DNA of 64,000 nucleotides from Catonia carolina (GCA_035578175.1 JAQMRL010000003.1:110263319-110327318); one strand, 5' to 3'; counted from the stretch's first letter, positions 22,441 through 34,094 are shown. The notes: generated by a model not told the origin, from the letters alone. A program made the numbers and translations.

Positions 22441-22619
22441 ACTGATATAACCAAAATCCACAATCTACACACATTAAGGGAAAAAGCTAAAGTAAAAATA
22501 AATCCGAATACGACGGATTACTAAAACCAATAACACTACTATAAAATACGTCATCATATTTTTGACTTAAAACACCCTCTGCAATATCAAATTATTCACC
22601 TAAATCTTCTTCTTGATAT

Positions 22620-22912
22620 GCCTATCCGTTACGAATGTTGGCGATCATCGTGGCAATCTTCGTCTTGTCTGCAGCAACTCGGAAAAGCCGTACCGAAGTT
22701 GTATTGTACCAGACTCTGAGGTTCTTCAACCAGGATGTTCTTCTTCTACCTGGTCCCCACTTTCCAAAAATTTTCCCTTGTAGAATGGCTTGCAGGAGGG
22801 CATATCTGGTTGCATTTCTCATAATGTGCCCGAAGTACTGTAGCTTTCGAGACTTGATAGTGGTCAGTACCTCCCGGTTCTTCCCCATTCTTCACCGAAA
22901 TACCTCTACATA
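22620..22912 (-). pseudogene. LINE family L-d, 3' end
   Basis: Minus-strand copy of the LINE end also found at 5987. It encodes LQYFGHIMRNATRYALLQAI, then GRRRTSWLKNLRVWY, and ends with IANIRNG, a stop and a (GAA)n tail at 22608-22616. It is truncated at its 5' side and contains no catalytic motifs. Confidence 0.75.
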
Positions 22913-23171
22913 ATTGTTTTTGTAATAATATTTATCAAAAAAATTTGATTGTAAAATAAGACAAATATTAATAAAGAATTTAATGAACTATTTTTTTTGA
23001 TAAAAAGAACGCTTAAAATATTTTATCCGTTGTAAAAAATTAAAATTTTAAAAAATCAATTTGTTTTCGTTAGGTTAAGAACATTCTGTAAATGTTTTTT
23101 AATATAAACGTTATTTTTGTAGTTTATGTATTTTAATGTTTAAAAATATTCAGTGAGAAAAGCAAAACTAA

Positions 23172-23577
23172 TTTTTTTTGTCATCAGTCTCTCGACAGGT
23201 TTGATGCAGTTCTCCAAGCTGTTCTATCTTGCGCAAGTCGTTTCATACCTACATAGCCTACCTGTAACACCCTACATCTTTTGTAATTTTCTTTATATAT
23301 TCTAATCTTTGCCTCCCGCTACAATTCAATCTTTCAATATTACCCTCCATTATTGATAGCCCAATACCTGGATGTCTTAAGATATGTCCCACTAGCCTAC
23401 CCTTCTTCTGGTAAGATGCTTCCATATATACTTCTTTTTTCATCCACTTGCCTAAGAACCTCTTAATTTCTTATTTTTTCCACCCACCTAATCTTTAACA
23501 TTTTCCTACAATACCACATTTGAAATGCTTCTATCCTCTTCTTTTCTACAGCCCCTATCACCCACGTTTCACTCCCA
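23172..23577 (-). pseudogene. LINE family L-a, 3' end
   Basis: 5'-truncated insertion flanked by CAAAACTAA (23163-23171 and 23578-23586). It encodes the same C-terminal region as 35192-35769 (RGRQRLEYIKKITKD, then an end near CQTCRETDD-like sequence) with indels that break the frame. The 3' end is the T-run at 23171-23178. A TAGCCTA word at 23254-23260 replaces TA of the other copy. Confidence 0.82.
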
Positions 23578-23930
23578 CAAAACTAAATAACACGATTTTT
23601 TTAAAAGTCTATTAGAATTAATTATATGTTTGTGTGTTATGTGTGAATGTAAAATACAGTTGTTGATTTGATCGATATTTAAAAATAAATTTTGTAAAAT
23701 ACATTATGTAGAAGTATTTGTTGTAAATATTAATATGGTAGCTTAAGTTAATTTAAACCTTAATATAACTTAAATATTTATTTAAGTATAGGTCGTGCAA
23801 CCCTAAGTTAAGTGTAGGTTAAGTATAGGTAAGTATAGTTTTAAGTAGCCTATAGGTTGTACAAAAATGTTGTTTACAAAATTTATTTAATGCAATTTAA
23901 ATTTTTCATATTGTTGAGATGTAACTTAAT

Positions 23931-24025
23931 ATTTTTAGCGTCGTTATACGTAACATCTTAAGGCCTATTTAAGATGTTATGTATTTTAGCGTCGTTATAC
24001 GTAACATCTTAAGGCCTATTTTCTT
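23931..24025 (+). repeat. Short tandem duplication with an inverted centre
   Basis: TTTTAGCGTCGTTATACGTA with AACATCTTAAGGCCTATTT occurs twice (about 23932 and 23984). The spacer contains AAGATGTTATGTA, an inverted echo of TACGTAACATCTT. Confidence 0.8.
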
Positions 24026-24167
24026 TATAAAATTCCCCCTAAATTTCTTGAGGTTGCAATTATTCTGTTATATTGTTCCCCGAGCGACCAGGTGTTCCTT
24101 AACACGATGTCGCCATCATAGGGCTTCTTAGCCCTCTCAACCAGGATTCAGGATTCAGGAAGGCCTA

Positions 24168-24235
24168 TTTCCACGACGCTAGTTTACTTGCGCTAGTAGA
24201 CTAGCTGCTATTACTAGCGTCATGGAAACAAACAA
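24168..24235. repeat. Short palindrome rich in CTAGC
   Basis: TTTCCACGACGCTAGT and ACTAGCGTCATGGAAA form an imperfect inverted pair over 66 bp. It may be the remnant of a small inverted-repeat element. Confidence 0.55.
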
Positions 24236-24389
24236 CTAGCACCTACTTTAGTTAAAGCCCTAGTGGCTTTGAACATGTTTGATTTTACTAGCGCTAGTAA
24301 TGGAGAAAAGGTCACTAGCTTGATGTGAACGTTTGAAAAAGTTGCGGATTTAGCATCAAATTTGGGAGGGGTTCCTGCCCCGCGAAAAG

Positions 24390-24737
24390 CCCAATTTTAA
24401 CCCGATCGGACGAACCATTTTAGAGATATAAGCTGATAAAGTTACCTGTTTCAAATTGTACTACGAAAAATAGGCTCTTTTATGAAATTCATCTAAAAAA
24501 GGTTTCGAAACCGTTTAAAAAACATCTATGCTAACCAATAAACGTAGAATTGAACAGGTTAAATTTTAGTGTAAACATTGTACGAGATTGGACGAGTGAT
24601 AACCGAAATATCTATTTTCCAACTCGACCGTACACAATTAAAAATCCGGTAGTAGTTCCCGACGACTTGACCAAATTTACTCGAGATGAAAATATATTTT
24701 TTTCCTCATATTTCTAGGTCTATCACATCAACAGGTA
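24390..24737 (+). repeat. Family C repeat
   Basis: Contains AAGATATAAGCTGATAAAG-like and GGCTCTTTTATGAAATTCA motifs shared with 25323-25745 and 28826-29385. It continues after the MITE at 24738-25322. Confidence 0.8.
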
Positions 24738-25322
24738 GGGGAGAGGAACCAAATATGGAATACCATTGTAATTTTTTGATTTTTCTGGGTTTCTATGACT
24801 GTTTTGAAATTACTGGAATTTTATATCAATAGTAGAAATAGTTTATTTCACAACTAGAAAATAAAAAATCTTAAATTTACAAATATGTTTTTTTTTTAAT
24901 TTTCTTTAGCTATATGATTTTTACGATTCATAAAATAGGATCTTAATATGGAATATATTGGGTTATAATTTGGAATACTTGAAATAGATACATAATTTGC
25001 CTACATAGTTTTTAAAGCACCAAAGTATTAATTAGTCCAATGAGTTTATTCACAGTAATCGTAGACAAAATACAACCTTTCAGCACTAGAGCATTGTTCA
25101 TGATATCAATTATTACACCTCGAGCATTGAATCCAATTTTCACCTTTTTTATCTTCATTATAATCACCTTGAAAAAACACGCTGTGTTTGGTCTGTTTGA
25201 ATCCGGTAGTTCTTTCTGTCGGTATAACCAATTGTGCAAGAAGATCAGGATTTCCAACGTCCTGTCTGGAAAAACACTAGTATTCCATAATAAAACCTTT
25301 TCCATATGTAGCTCCCTTCCCC
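24738..25322. mobile_element. TA-flanked MITE with GGGG...CCCC ends
   Basis: A 585-bp insertion in family C with terminal repeats GGGGAGAGGAACCAAATATGG and, reading inwards from the right end, GGGGAAGGGAGCTACATATGG. TA lies at both edges (24736-24737 and 25323-25324). The family C copy near 29020-29036 reads straight through this position with a single TA, giving the uninterrupted site. No transposase is encoded. The structure fits a non-autonomous Tc1/mariner/pogo-type element. Confidence 0.87.
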
Positions 25323-25745
25323 TAACAATGTTGCTTAAAAAACGCTATTGATAAAAAACGTTTGATCCCATAAGTTTTAAATTCAGTTTAAAACCTTAAA
25401 ACATTATGATAAAGGTTTCTGCCAAATTTTAACTCGAGCGGACAAACCATTTTGGAAATATAAGCTGATAAAGTTACCTGTTTTAAATAGTTCTACAAAA
25501 ATAGGCTCTTTTATGAAATTCATCTATAAAAAAGTTTTAAAAATGTTTAAAAAACATCTATGCCAACCAACAAACGCAGAATTGAACAGGATAAATTTTA
25601 GTGTAAACATTGTAACAATTGGATGATTGATTACCGAGATATCTGTTCTCAAACTCGACCGTACACAATTAAAAATCAGATAGACAGTTGCCGGTGACTT
25701 GACCAAATTTATTCGAATAAAAATTTTATTCGAGATGAAAATAAA
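25323..25745 (+). repeat. Family C repeat, second unit
   Basis: Continues from 24737 after the MITE and then repeats the same motif series as 24390-24737, so family C is locally tandem here. Confidence 0.8.
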
Positions 25746-25809
25746 TATTGTAACACTTATCGCTAAGGTCCGTTTAGGGATCTAGGTTATTAAATAGGTT
25801 ATTAATAGG

Positions 25810-25975
25810 CCGGCCCGTGGTGTAGTGGTCAGCGTAACTGGCTACTATGCCGGGGTCCCGGGTTCGATTCCCGGTCAGGTCTGGCATTTTTTCATTTGTA
25901 AATCACCACATATCATTACCTACGCACAAGCTCAAGGCTTATGTAGGCATCATCACTCAATAAAAAAAAAAAATA
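25810..25975 (+). repeat. tRNA-derived SINE S3
   Basis: A-box GTGGTGTAGTGGTC and B-box GGGTTCGATTCCCGG, a short body and an A-run tail. The 9-bp duplication ATTAATAGG lies at 25801-25809 and 25976-25984. Confidence 0.87.
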
Positions 25976-26106
25976 ATTAATAGGCTAAAGTTTACAATAG
26001 AAATATTTATTACACTAAACGATTTACAAAATAAACAATAAACTAATTATAATAAAGTAATACAGTATACAAGAAATAACTTGTTAATTTACTTAAAATA
26101 AATAAT

Positions 26107-26838
26107 AAAACATTTAAATATCTTGGCGAGATCATAACGCTGGACAACTCTGGCAAACTTGCGATTCAAGCAAAAGCTACAAAGCTAGCACAAGCACACG
26201 GTCTCACCAAGAACGTTTATAATAAGAGATCAATTTCGCGTAATGCCAAGATAAGACACTACCAGACGGTTGCCAGACCGGAGGCGCTGTACGCGGTGGA
26301 AACCCACCACTTGAAATCTAACATCCACCTGCGCTCGATAGAAACTACCGAGAGGAAAATCATCAGAAGAATCATCGGGCCGACTCAAAATAAAGAGGGA
26401 GAATACAGGCTCAGAAGTAACGAAGAAGTATATTCCTTCACCACACCCATAAGAGAAGTCATCCAGCAGAGACGACTGGCATTCTTCGGCCACATAGCGA
26501 GGATGCACGACTCCAGACTAACGAAGCAGTTATGGAAGTACTGGGAGGGCAGGAAAACTACAACGAGATGGCACAAGGAGATCCACGAGACGATGCTGGT
26601 GAATGACATTACGGGCGAAACACTTCTCAATAGAACAGAAATGAAGCAGAAAATTGAGAATCTAAAGTGCTTGGGAGGGCCGAGGAGAACGGGAACAGCC
26701 TGGACGGAGGAGCGAAAAAGATCACATGCAGAAAAAATGAAGGCAGCATGGGCCATCCGGAAACTGGCTGGAACTAAGAGAAATGCATCCCTAGTAGGAT
26801 CTAACAAGAAATAATAATAATAATAATAAAACAATAAA
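26107..26838 (+). pseudogene. LINE family L-c, reverse transcriptase C-terminal part
   Basis: 5'-truncated non-LTR retrotransposon. The frame is open from about 26107 (FKYLGEIITLDNSGK) through ISRNAKIRHYQTVARPEALYA and RRLAFFGHIARM to the stop at 26812-26814, about 235 residues, followed by a (TAA)n tail. These are post-catalytic ORF2 motifs (YLG box, GH(I/V)xRM box). The polymerase active site is missing, so it cannot retrotranspose alone. The long intact frame suggests a fairly recent insertion. An ATG-bounded 172-residue frame starts at 26296 but is not a real start. Confidence 0.82.
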
Positions 26839-27041
26839 AAATAACTTAATAATTTACTTAGCACTACTGACAACCAATTTTATAGACTACACATACAAAA
26901 TGACACTGAATACACAAAAACTGAATTTAATACAGATAACATTAACTTTTCACAATACACACACAAAGACAGTATAACAATCGTTGACCAACATAATGCT
27001 CGGAACGCGTTCTGCACAACGCCCGAAGCCACTCGTCACAG

Positions 27042-27438
27042 TGTTGTTGTTTAGGTCAACAGCTGAAAGGCTGGTTTGAACCTCTAGAGGTTTTACTAAG
27101 TAAAACAAGGAGTGAGGTGGTTTACCATTGCCTTCCTCACTGAGTGGAAAAGTACGCTTATCAGCATGCCGGGCCCTCTGAAAAGCACATATTTTCCACT
27201 CTGTAAATGACACCTTCACTTCATTCACCACAGGGTCTGGCTGTACAATGAAATTCATTACTTTCAGAGGAGATAACTCTGATTAGTGTCACAGTACACC
27301 TCTACCTCTTCTGTTCTTAAATGATTCAGTCATTTAATTGGCTGACCATGTGATAAGAAACAGAACTATTTATTTTAGCCCTGTAACGAACAGATTGAGT
27401 GAAAATAATTTGACACTCCACCTGTCTGTTATGGGCAG
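27042..27438 (-). repeat. Family A element
   Basis: Full-length copy flanked by the 11-bp duplication ACTCGTCACAG (27031-27041 and 27440-27450). The short internal frame is intact. Confidence 0.9.
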
Positions 27439-27749
27439 TACTCGTCACAGATCAAACGAATACTAACTCGGGGTTCTTCTCTTTTATAGTGAATCAAAAG
27501 AACCTTCTCAAAAAACATCGAACTTTGATACAAACAATAGAGTACAAAAAAACCTTTTATAAATGAGTGCTAGAAAAATCCTTTGTAAACAAGTCAACAA
27601 TAGATCTATTGTAAGTGGAAAGTGTTACAGGATTTTTTCACAAATAGTTGTACACAATACCCAAACTTTTATCATATACAATAGCGTAGTCCTATTAAAT
27701 AATTTTTATGAATAGATATCCCTTTAATAGCCACCCGATTGTTAATTTT

Positions 27750-27885
27750 TACTTTCTCTTGCCTATATGAATATACGTATAGGAAGGAAAGTATTGTTTT
27801 CATGTCGATTTTTCGAAATCGAGTTTTCACCGGATCTATACGTTTTCAGACCCCCTGAATCCAAAAAACATGTTTTTAGCGATTG

Positions 27886-27960
<75 letters not shown>

Positions 27961-28743
27961 CAGAATATCTCAAGAACGGAACATCGTACGAACTTGAAAC
28001 TTAAGTTACATACCACTACCGGACGCGACACGAACATTTTCATCAAAATCGGTCAACCGAAAGTAGTAGTTTATTCGTATAATTTTTCAGTTTTTTGCGA
28101 TTTTCTCAAAAACTGGCCCTACGATGTTTTTTAAAATCGCCTATTTTACTAAATTTTTGATTCTCTACAAGATAGGGTAGGCGCCATGTTTGCTGAAATT
28201 CTCGGTGAGGCTGTTTTCACGTAAAAACGTTGTTTTTTTTAAGATTACGGCTTTAATATAAATTTTAGCGCAAAAACTTATATAATAAAAGTTGTAGAAA
28301 ATTTAAAAACCTACAACTTCTGTTTCAAACATTTTTTTTTATAACGCTTAGTTTAGCGGTAATTTGCGATTTTCTGTTTTTTTTCTCACGAAAACGTGAG
28401 AAAAATCGATTTTTTTAACATTTCGGTCTTAGTATGCATTTTACGACAAAAGTGTATATAATAAAAGTTATAGAAAATTAAAAGATCTACAACTTTTGTA
28501 TAGAGCATTTTTCTCTACAGAGCCTAGTTTAGCGTGAAAGCGTGATTTTCCGTATTTTTAAGCCAAACTTGAGTTCGATTGTCATTTTGCGTCATTCACT
28601 CGTGATTCACTCGTTAAAATAAGGTTATGTTTGTTGAGGTTAGACTTTGTTCATTTCTAATGTTTTAATACTAATGTTAGGTTTATTGTTAATTATTTGC
28701 ATTGGCAAGAGAAAGTTGTGTGAGTGTTTCACACCAGATTTTT
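27750..28743 (+). repeat. Family B repeat (~1 kb), full-length, with (TG)n
   Basis: Family B begins TACTTTCTCTTGCC and ends GGCAAGAGAAAGTTGTGTGAG followed by TTTCACACCAGATTTTT, so a 13-bp inverted repeat (ACTTTCTCTTGCC) lies at or near each end. A small hairpin GTGTGA-loop-TCACAC precedes the right end. A TG microsatellite sits at a fixed internal place (27885-27958 here). No protein is encoded. Class is unknown; it behaves as a mobile, non-autonomous element present at least five times full-length in this window. Confidence 0.87.
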
Positions 28744-28825
28744 CTTTCTATTATTCTCTCTTTACTATTTTTATGAATGAATCCTACTAGACTTTTCGAG
28801 AACTACACCTTCCTTCGATATTGTC

Positions 28826-29385
28826 ACAATATTTTTTACTCATATTTCTAGTTCTATCTCGTGCTCGCCTTTCATCATGCGGTCTTGGGTTCGAATCCCA
28901 TTCAGGCACGGCATATTTTCATACGTTACAAAAATCATTTCAACGTTCACCGTCTGCATTAGTAGTAATTGCAGAACAGTCAGACGTTAAACAAAAAAAA
29001 AAAAAAATTAGTTCTATCACATCAACAGGTAACAATGTTGCTTAAAAACGCTATTGATAAAAAACTTTCGATCTCACAAGTTTTAAATTCAGTTTGAAAC
29101 CTTAAAACATTATGATAAAGGTTTCTGTAAAGTTTGAACTCGATCGGACGAATCATTTTGAAGATATAAGCTGACAAAAATACCTGTTTTAAATTGTACT
29201 ACGAAAAACAGGCTCTTTTATGAAATTCACCTAAAAAAAATTTTCAAAACCGTTTAAAAAACATCTATGCTAAGCAACAAACGTAGAATTAAACAGGTAA
29301 AATTTTGGATACGTGGTTACCGAAATATCTGTTCTCAAAGTCGACGGCACATAATTAAAAATCAGATAGTAGTTGCCGGTAAGCG
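28826..29385 (+). repeat. Family C repeat, interrupted by SINE S2
   Basis: Contains the uninterrupted junction AACAGGTAACAATG, which is split by the GGGG-ended MITE at 24738-25322. A 5'-truncated S2 SINE is inserted at 28859-29005. Confidence 0.8.
28859..29005 (+). repeat. SINE S2, 5'-truncated
   Basis: Starts inside the tRNA head (GTGCTCGCC), keeps the B-box GTTCGAATCCC, and ends in an A-run. The duplicated flank TAGTTCTATC supports insertion by retrotransposition. Confidence 0.83.
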
Positions 29386-29431
29386 ACATTATCAACACCG
29401 TTCACGAAATTATATCTGTACCACAGAGGTA

Positions 29432-30011
29432 AAGAATGTTAACTCCAATTTTGGAAAAAATGAGTTAAAACTGCCTTTAAAATCAAAAATAAATGCTCTA
29501 ATGCTGCAATTTTGTAGTTGATGTGCAAGATTTTTTTATAAAATCGTTATTTAATGTGTTTTACTGATAGTCAAGTAAATTTTGCTTAAATTTTTGTTGT
29601 ATTTGATGTTTATTTATCTGTTACTAAACAGTACTGAGTAGATTTTGAATTTTTTTCAAACGTTGTGTATGAAACGCTGCTTTTTTATAAAAGTAGTGTT
29701 AGCACTAGATATTTCACCAATTTTTTTTAATCACGTTATATTGGCGTTAACACTAATGTAGAACGTAAAACAGTGACAAAAACACAGAAATCGGTTAACA
29801 TGTTAGGTCCTGTTTAGGTGGGAAGGAGTATATAGTAGAAGTCAACAAAAGTTATGAAACAATAAATCTGTAGATAAGAAGCATTTTTGTAAAAACTGAG
29901 CGTAAATTTCAAGTTTCTATCACCTACTGTAATTTTGATACAATAATGAAAAGAGAACATTGCTACTTTTTGGCTCTCCTGAAAAATCACCAAAATGGAG
30001 TTAACACCTTT
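29432..30011. mobile_element. TA-flanked MITE with TGTTAACTCC ends
   Basis: Inverted ends TGTTAACTCCAATTTTGG (29438-) and TGTTAACTCCATTTTGG (reverse complement, near 30007), with TA at 29430-29431 and 30012-30013. 580 bp, no transposase. It is similar in size and target to the MITE at 24738 but has unrelated ends. Confidence 0.75.
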
Positions 30012-30013
30012 TA

Positions 30014-30528
30014 CTTTCTAGGTACAGATATTATACTTAAGTTTTGGCATTCCAAATAAATATTAAAAAATTAAGGTCTCTACGTTGCAATATATTTTAA
30101 TAATTTCAAATTATATAACCGAATACGATTTGTTTTAAATTTAAATACATAATCTAGTTGTAGAAGCCTATTTATAAAATAGGCTATTATTAATAATAAT
30201 TATAAGGGAATAGGCTAAATAAATTAGGTTGTAATTAATTTATACGAACTTTTTAGGTTAATGATTGTTTTAAATTATTGTTGTAATTAGTCTATAAAAT
30301 ATTATTATGCCTATTGTAATTAATTTCTACTATTATAATTATTTTAGGATAATGTTGATATAAAAAAAGAAATAAATAGTAATAATTGTGTACTAAATAA
30401 AACATTTTCTTTTATTATTTTTAATTTTTACCTGAATTTATTTTTCATTAAAAATCCTGGGTATTATAGCGGTATTTCCACAGTTACTACACTGGACGGT
30501 AGCGGTCATGCGCAGCTGCTGTGAGATT
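30014..30528. other. AT-rich sequence, no feature recognised
   Basis: Unassigned, with strong A/T bias. Confidence 0.4.
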
Positions 30529-31058
30529 TTTTTTTTTGCGCCCTGGAGACTTCAGGAGGAGTATAGGACATGTCAGCTATAACATCTGAAGTACATATAA
30601 GAAACACACAATGTATCACTACAATCAAGAAATAAATTCTTGTACGCTGTAAAAAGTTTCACCGATCAAGTAATTTTTCAGATTTTTTTTTAAAGGAATT
30701 CAAATCCTCCCAACATTTTAAAAATTGGGGTAATTTTCTCCCTGCATAGGCCTAAGTAGGTTTTTGTTCAAACAATTTTGTGGAGTGATTAGCCGTATAA
30801 TAATCATTTCTGTTTCTCGTGTTATGATTGTGAACATTGAAATTCTGCATAAAATTATTTTGCCTAATATAGGCTACATAATCACCTCAAAAATGTAGAG
30901 AGAGGAAACTGTAAGCAATTTAAGCTCCTTAAATAGTGGTGTGGATGAGGTTAGCTTGTAAGCTCCCACCATACACCTAATAGCTTTCTTTTGAATTTTA
31001 AAAACCCCCCCTATTCATATTACCCATGCTAGAATTACCCCTCATATAATACGAGTGA
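30529..31058 (-). pseudogene. LINE family L-e, 3' end
   Basis: Minus-strand 3' part of the Jockey/CR1-type LINE described at 15850-16800: thumb-to-C-terminal coding sequence with frameshifts, then about 110 bp of 3' untranslated sequence (GACATGTCCTATACTCC) and an A-run (read as T at 30529-30538). Aligned to the other copy it has TAGGCCTA (30747-30754) where that one has TA. Confidence 0.75.
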
Positions 31059-31101
31059 TGACGTAGCTGGTCCTCAACAACTCGACCGGTGCGTAGTTTT
31101 T

Positions 31102-32075
31102 TACTTTCTCTTGCCTATATGAATATATAGGAAGGAAAGTAGCCTATTGTTTTCATGTCGATTTTTCGAAATCGAGTTTTCACCGGATCTATACGTTTTC
31201 AGACCCCCTGAACCCAAAAAACATGTTTTTAGCGATTGGTCTGTGTGTGTGTCTGTGTGTCTGTGTGTGTGTGTGTCTGTGTGTCTGTGTGTGAACAGAA
31301 TATCTCAAGAACGAAAAATCGTACGAACTTGAAACTTGAAACTTAAGTTACATACCACTACCGGACGCGACACGAACATTTTCATCAAAATCGGTCGACC
31401 GGAAGTAGTAGTTTATTCGTATAATTTTTCAGTTTTTTGCGATTTTCTCAAAAACTGGTCCTACGATTTTTTTTAAAATCGCCTATTTTACTCAATTTTA
31501 TATTCTCTACAAGATAGGGTAGGCGCCATGTTTGCTGAAATTCTCGGTGAGGCTGTTTTCACGTAAAAACGTTGTTTTTTTAAGACTACGGCTTTAATAT
31601 AAATTTTAGCGCAAAAACTTATATAATAAAAGTTGTAGAGAATTTAAAAACCTACAACTTCTGTTTCAAACATTTTTTTGTATAACGCTTAGTTTAGCGG
31701 TAATTTGCGATTTTCTGTTTTTTTTCTCACGAAAACGTGAGAAAAATCGATTTTTTTAACATTTCGGTCTTAGTATGCATTTTACGACAAAAGTGTATAT
31801 AATAAAAGTTATAGAAAATTAAAAGATCTACAACTTTTGTTTAGAGCATTTTTCTCTACAAAGCCTAGTTTAGCGTGAAAGCGTGATTTTCCGTATTTTT
31901 AAGCCAAACTGAGTTCGATTGTCATTTTGCGTCATTCACTCATGATTAAAATAAGGTTATGTTTTTGAGGTTAGTTTTTGTTTATTTCTAATATTTTATT
32001 AATAATGTTAGGTTTATTATTAATCATTTGCATTGGCAAGAGAAAGTTGTGTGAGTGTTTCACACCAGATTTTTT
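31102..32075 (+). repeat. Family B repeat, full-length
   Basis: Complete copy with a mixed TG/TC microsatellite at 31242-31293. It carries TAGCCTA (31140-31146) where four other copies have TA. Confidence 0.87.
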
Positions 32076-32370
32076 TATTACCTATTCCTATTTTGTGTAC
32101 GTTGCAATATACAACCCCATGAGCCAATGAGATGAGAATGATGTGTATGACGTGTAGTCTTGTACAGACCCAGGCCGACCATTCCTGAGGGAGTATGGTT
32201 AATTGAACCCCAACCATCAAAGTACACAGGTAACCACTGTCTAGTATTCAAATCCGTATAAAAGTAACTACCTTTACTAGGATTTGAACCAGGGACCTTC
32301 GTCTCCAAAATTCAGCTGTTAAACAGCTGATTTTGGTGACGACTTTACCTCTAGACCAACCCGGTGGGTT
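32076..32370 (-). repeat. SINE S1
   Basis: Minus-strand copy joined directly to the end of the family B copy, with promoter boxes and the inter-box hairpin present. About 30 bp of the body is missing. Confidence 0.83.
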
Positions 32371-32724
32371 GGTGCGTAATGACGGTAGAATAATTATTGT
32401 GTTTTTATAAACATCGCTGTTCCAGGTAGTATGTTTAGGCTACACGGGAAATCGATTTTAATAACTCTTCGGGGCTCCGGGCCAGCCCAGTCAGTCAGCT
32501 GGTAGAAAGTCTCTATTATTTGTTAAGTAACACCGGTTGGGTAAGCGACTTTGTATGGTGATCAGTTGACAGCCATCCATGAACAAACTCTACTGGGGGT
32601 CCCTGTTCAAACTCATGACTAATCCACGTCAAAAAGAAATACAGCAAAAAGCAGCGATCAAATTGGGTAGTTGTCAACAACGTACAGTTCCCGATAACAA
32701 ATAAAAGCTAAAAAAAAAAAAAAA
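32371..32724. other. No feature recognised
   Basis: Unassigned sequence ending in an A-run (32710-32724) next to the THAP remnant. The A-run is on the wrong strand to be the poly(A) tail of that gene. Confidence 0.4.
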
Positions 32725-33295
32725 TTACTCTTCGTATGCGGCCTGAAGTTTTTCTCTAAGTAACTTGTTTTCTTCTTTTAATTCATCGTTTTCCCATTTT
32801 AAGAGATCAGTTTCCTCTGACTGCGCAACATACAAATTTGGCGGTTCTTCATTAAAACGAGGTCTATCATCCTCAACGGTTATCCCTTCATTTTGTGATC
32901 TGCCTGTGTTGTAATTGGATGATGACTTTAAAATATTATAAACTTCCTTACGAGCGTAACATTCTCTGCTCGATTTTTACGTTCACTACAAGTCGGGTTT
33001 ACCGGACGTAGAACGGCACTATAAATCGGCAAATTCAAATGTGGGACTGAATTCGTCTTTAGGGCACGTTTTAATGGAAGACGTAGCAACTCGGATTTTA
33101 AATCGTGGACATAATCCGATTCGTCGAAATATACTGAACACATGCGACCATCAGCAGAAAATGAATCGGCCCGCTTGCAAGCATTTATCCACATCAATCT
33201 AGTTTCACTGGCCTTTGGAAAACGTGAAATTTAATGCCCAACTTCTTTTGGTGTCTATCGTGATTAGAACACCCGGAAATCGCACAACACACCAT
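32725..33295 (-). pseudogene. THAP-domain protein, frame-disrupted
   Basis: Minus-strand coding remnant of ~180 residues. From the ATG at 33295 it reads MVCCAISGCSNHDR then KLGIKFHVF, the start of a THAP zinc finger with the first two Cys ligands. After a 1-base frame change it continues RLMWINACKRADSFS, GRMCSVYF and a downstream PLKRALKTNSVPHLNLP, the AVPTIF-like end of the domain. The fourth zinc ligand, usually His in CSxHF, is Tyr here. After a second frame change a leucine-zipper-like tail (LLKWENDELKEENKLLREKL) runs to the stop at 32727-32725. THAP domains bind DNA and occur in host regulators and in P-element-type transposases. No transposase core is nearby, so its origin is open. The two frame changes favour a pseudogene, though assembly error is possible. 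Confidence 0.72.
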
Positions 33296-33322
33296 TGTTA
33301 ATGCCTAGTAATGTAGCTATTT

Positions 33323-33713
33323 TGCCCATAACAGACAGGTGGAGTGTCAAGTTATTTACACTCAATCTCTTAGTTGCAGGACTAAAGTAAATAATTCTGT
33401 TTCTTATCACATGGTCAGCCAATTAAATGACTGAATCATTTAAGAACAGAAGAGGTAGAAGTGTAAAAGACACTAATCAGAGTTATCTCCTCTGAAAGTA
33501 ATGAATTTCATTATACAGTTGGACCCTGTGGTGAATGAAGTGATGGTGTTATTTGCTGAGTGGAAAATATGTGCATTTCAGAAGCCCTGGCATGCTGATA
33601 AGCGTACTTTTCTACTTAGTGAGGAAGGCAAATGTAAACCACCTCACTCCTCGGTTTACTTAGTAAAACCTCTACAGGTTCAAACCAGCCTTTTGGCTGA
33701 TGACCTAAACAAC
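33323..33713 (+). repeat. Family A element
   Basis: Full-length copy with an open short frame. A duplication of about TATTTTGC flanks it (33318-33325 and 33717-33724). An ATT microsatellite follows at 33731-33762. Confidence 0.83.
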
Positions 33714-33726
33714 ATTTATTTTGCTG

Positions 33727-33761
<35 letters not shown>

Positions 33762-33769
33762 TAACCCTA

Positions 33770-34094
33770 CCACATTTTTTAATTTTAAATTAACTAATTT
33801 TATCTCATTTTCTAAAATTTTATTTGCTTCCATAAGTTTATTAATTTCGACTTTATGATCATTTTCATTTATTTTAATTATCTCTTTAAGTGAAGCTATC
33901 TCTTGTTCCAGTTTATTTCTTATATCCTCGTTTAGTTTATTGCTATTTATTATGGATTCCCTAATGTTTTTTTGTTCTTCAATTAATTTAGCTACTTTAC
34001 TTTCAAGTCTAATGGGGGATGTTATGTTTATTTTCGACCGCGTAACAGGTGGAGAGGTCTTTTTTTTACCTAATATTCCAATTTTACTGGCCAT
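33770..34094 (-). CDS. Hypothetical coiled-coil protein fragment
   Basis: An open minus-strand frame of about 108 residues from MASKIGILGKKK, with a basic Ser/Thr/Pro-rich start and then a long heptad-like, charged region (KVAKLIEEQKNI, KLEQEIASLKEIIK, NKILENEIKLVNLKLK) predicted by eye to be a coiled coil. It runs into an Asn run made by the ATT microsatellite. The layout resembles the N-terminal part of some LINE ORF1 proteins, but no RNA-binding domain follows. It may be a transposon fragment rather than a host gene. Confidence 0.4.

Noticed and set aside
26385..26873. 162-residue minus-strand frame
   Set aside because: It is the antisense of the L-c LINE coding region with no recognisable features.
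27767..28134. Open frames with long Cys-Val runs
   Set aside because: They are translations of the TG microsatellite inside family B; the same occurs at 31147, 45376, 49342 and 50700.
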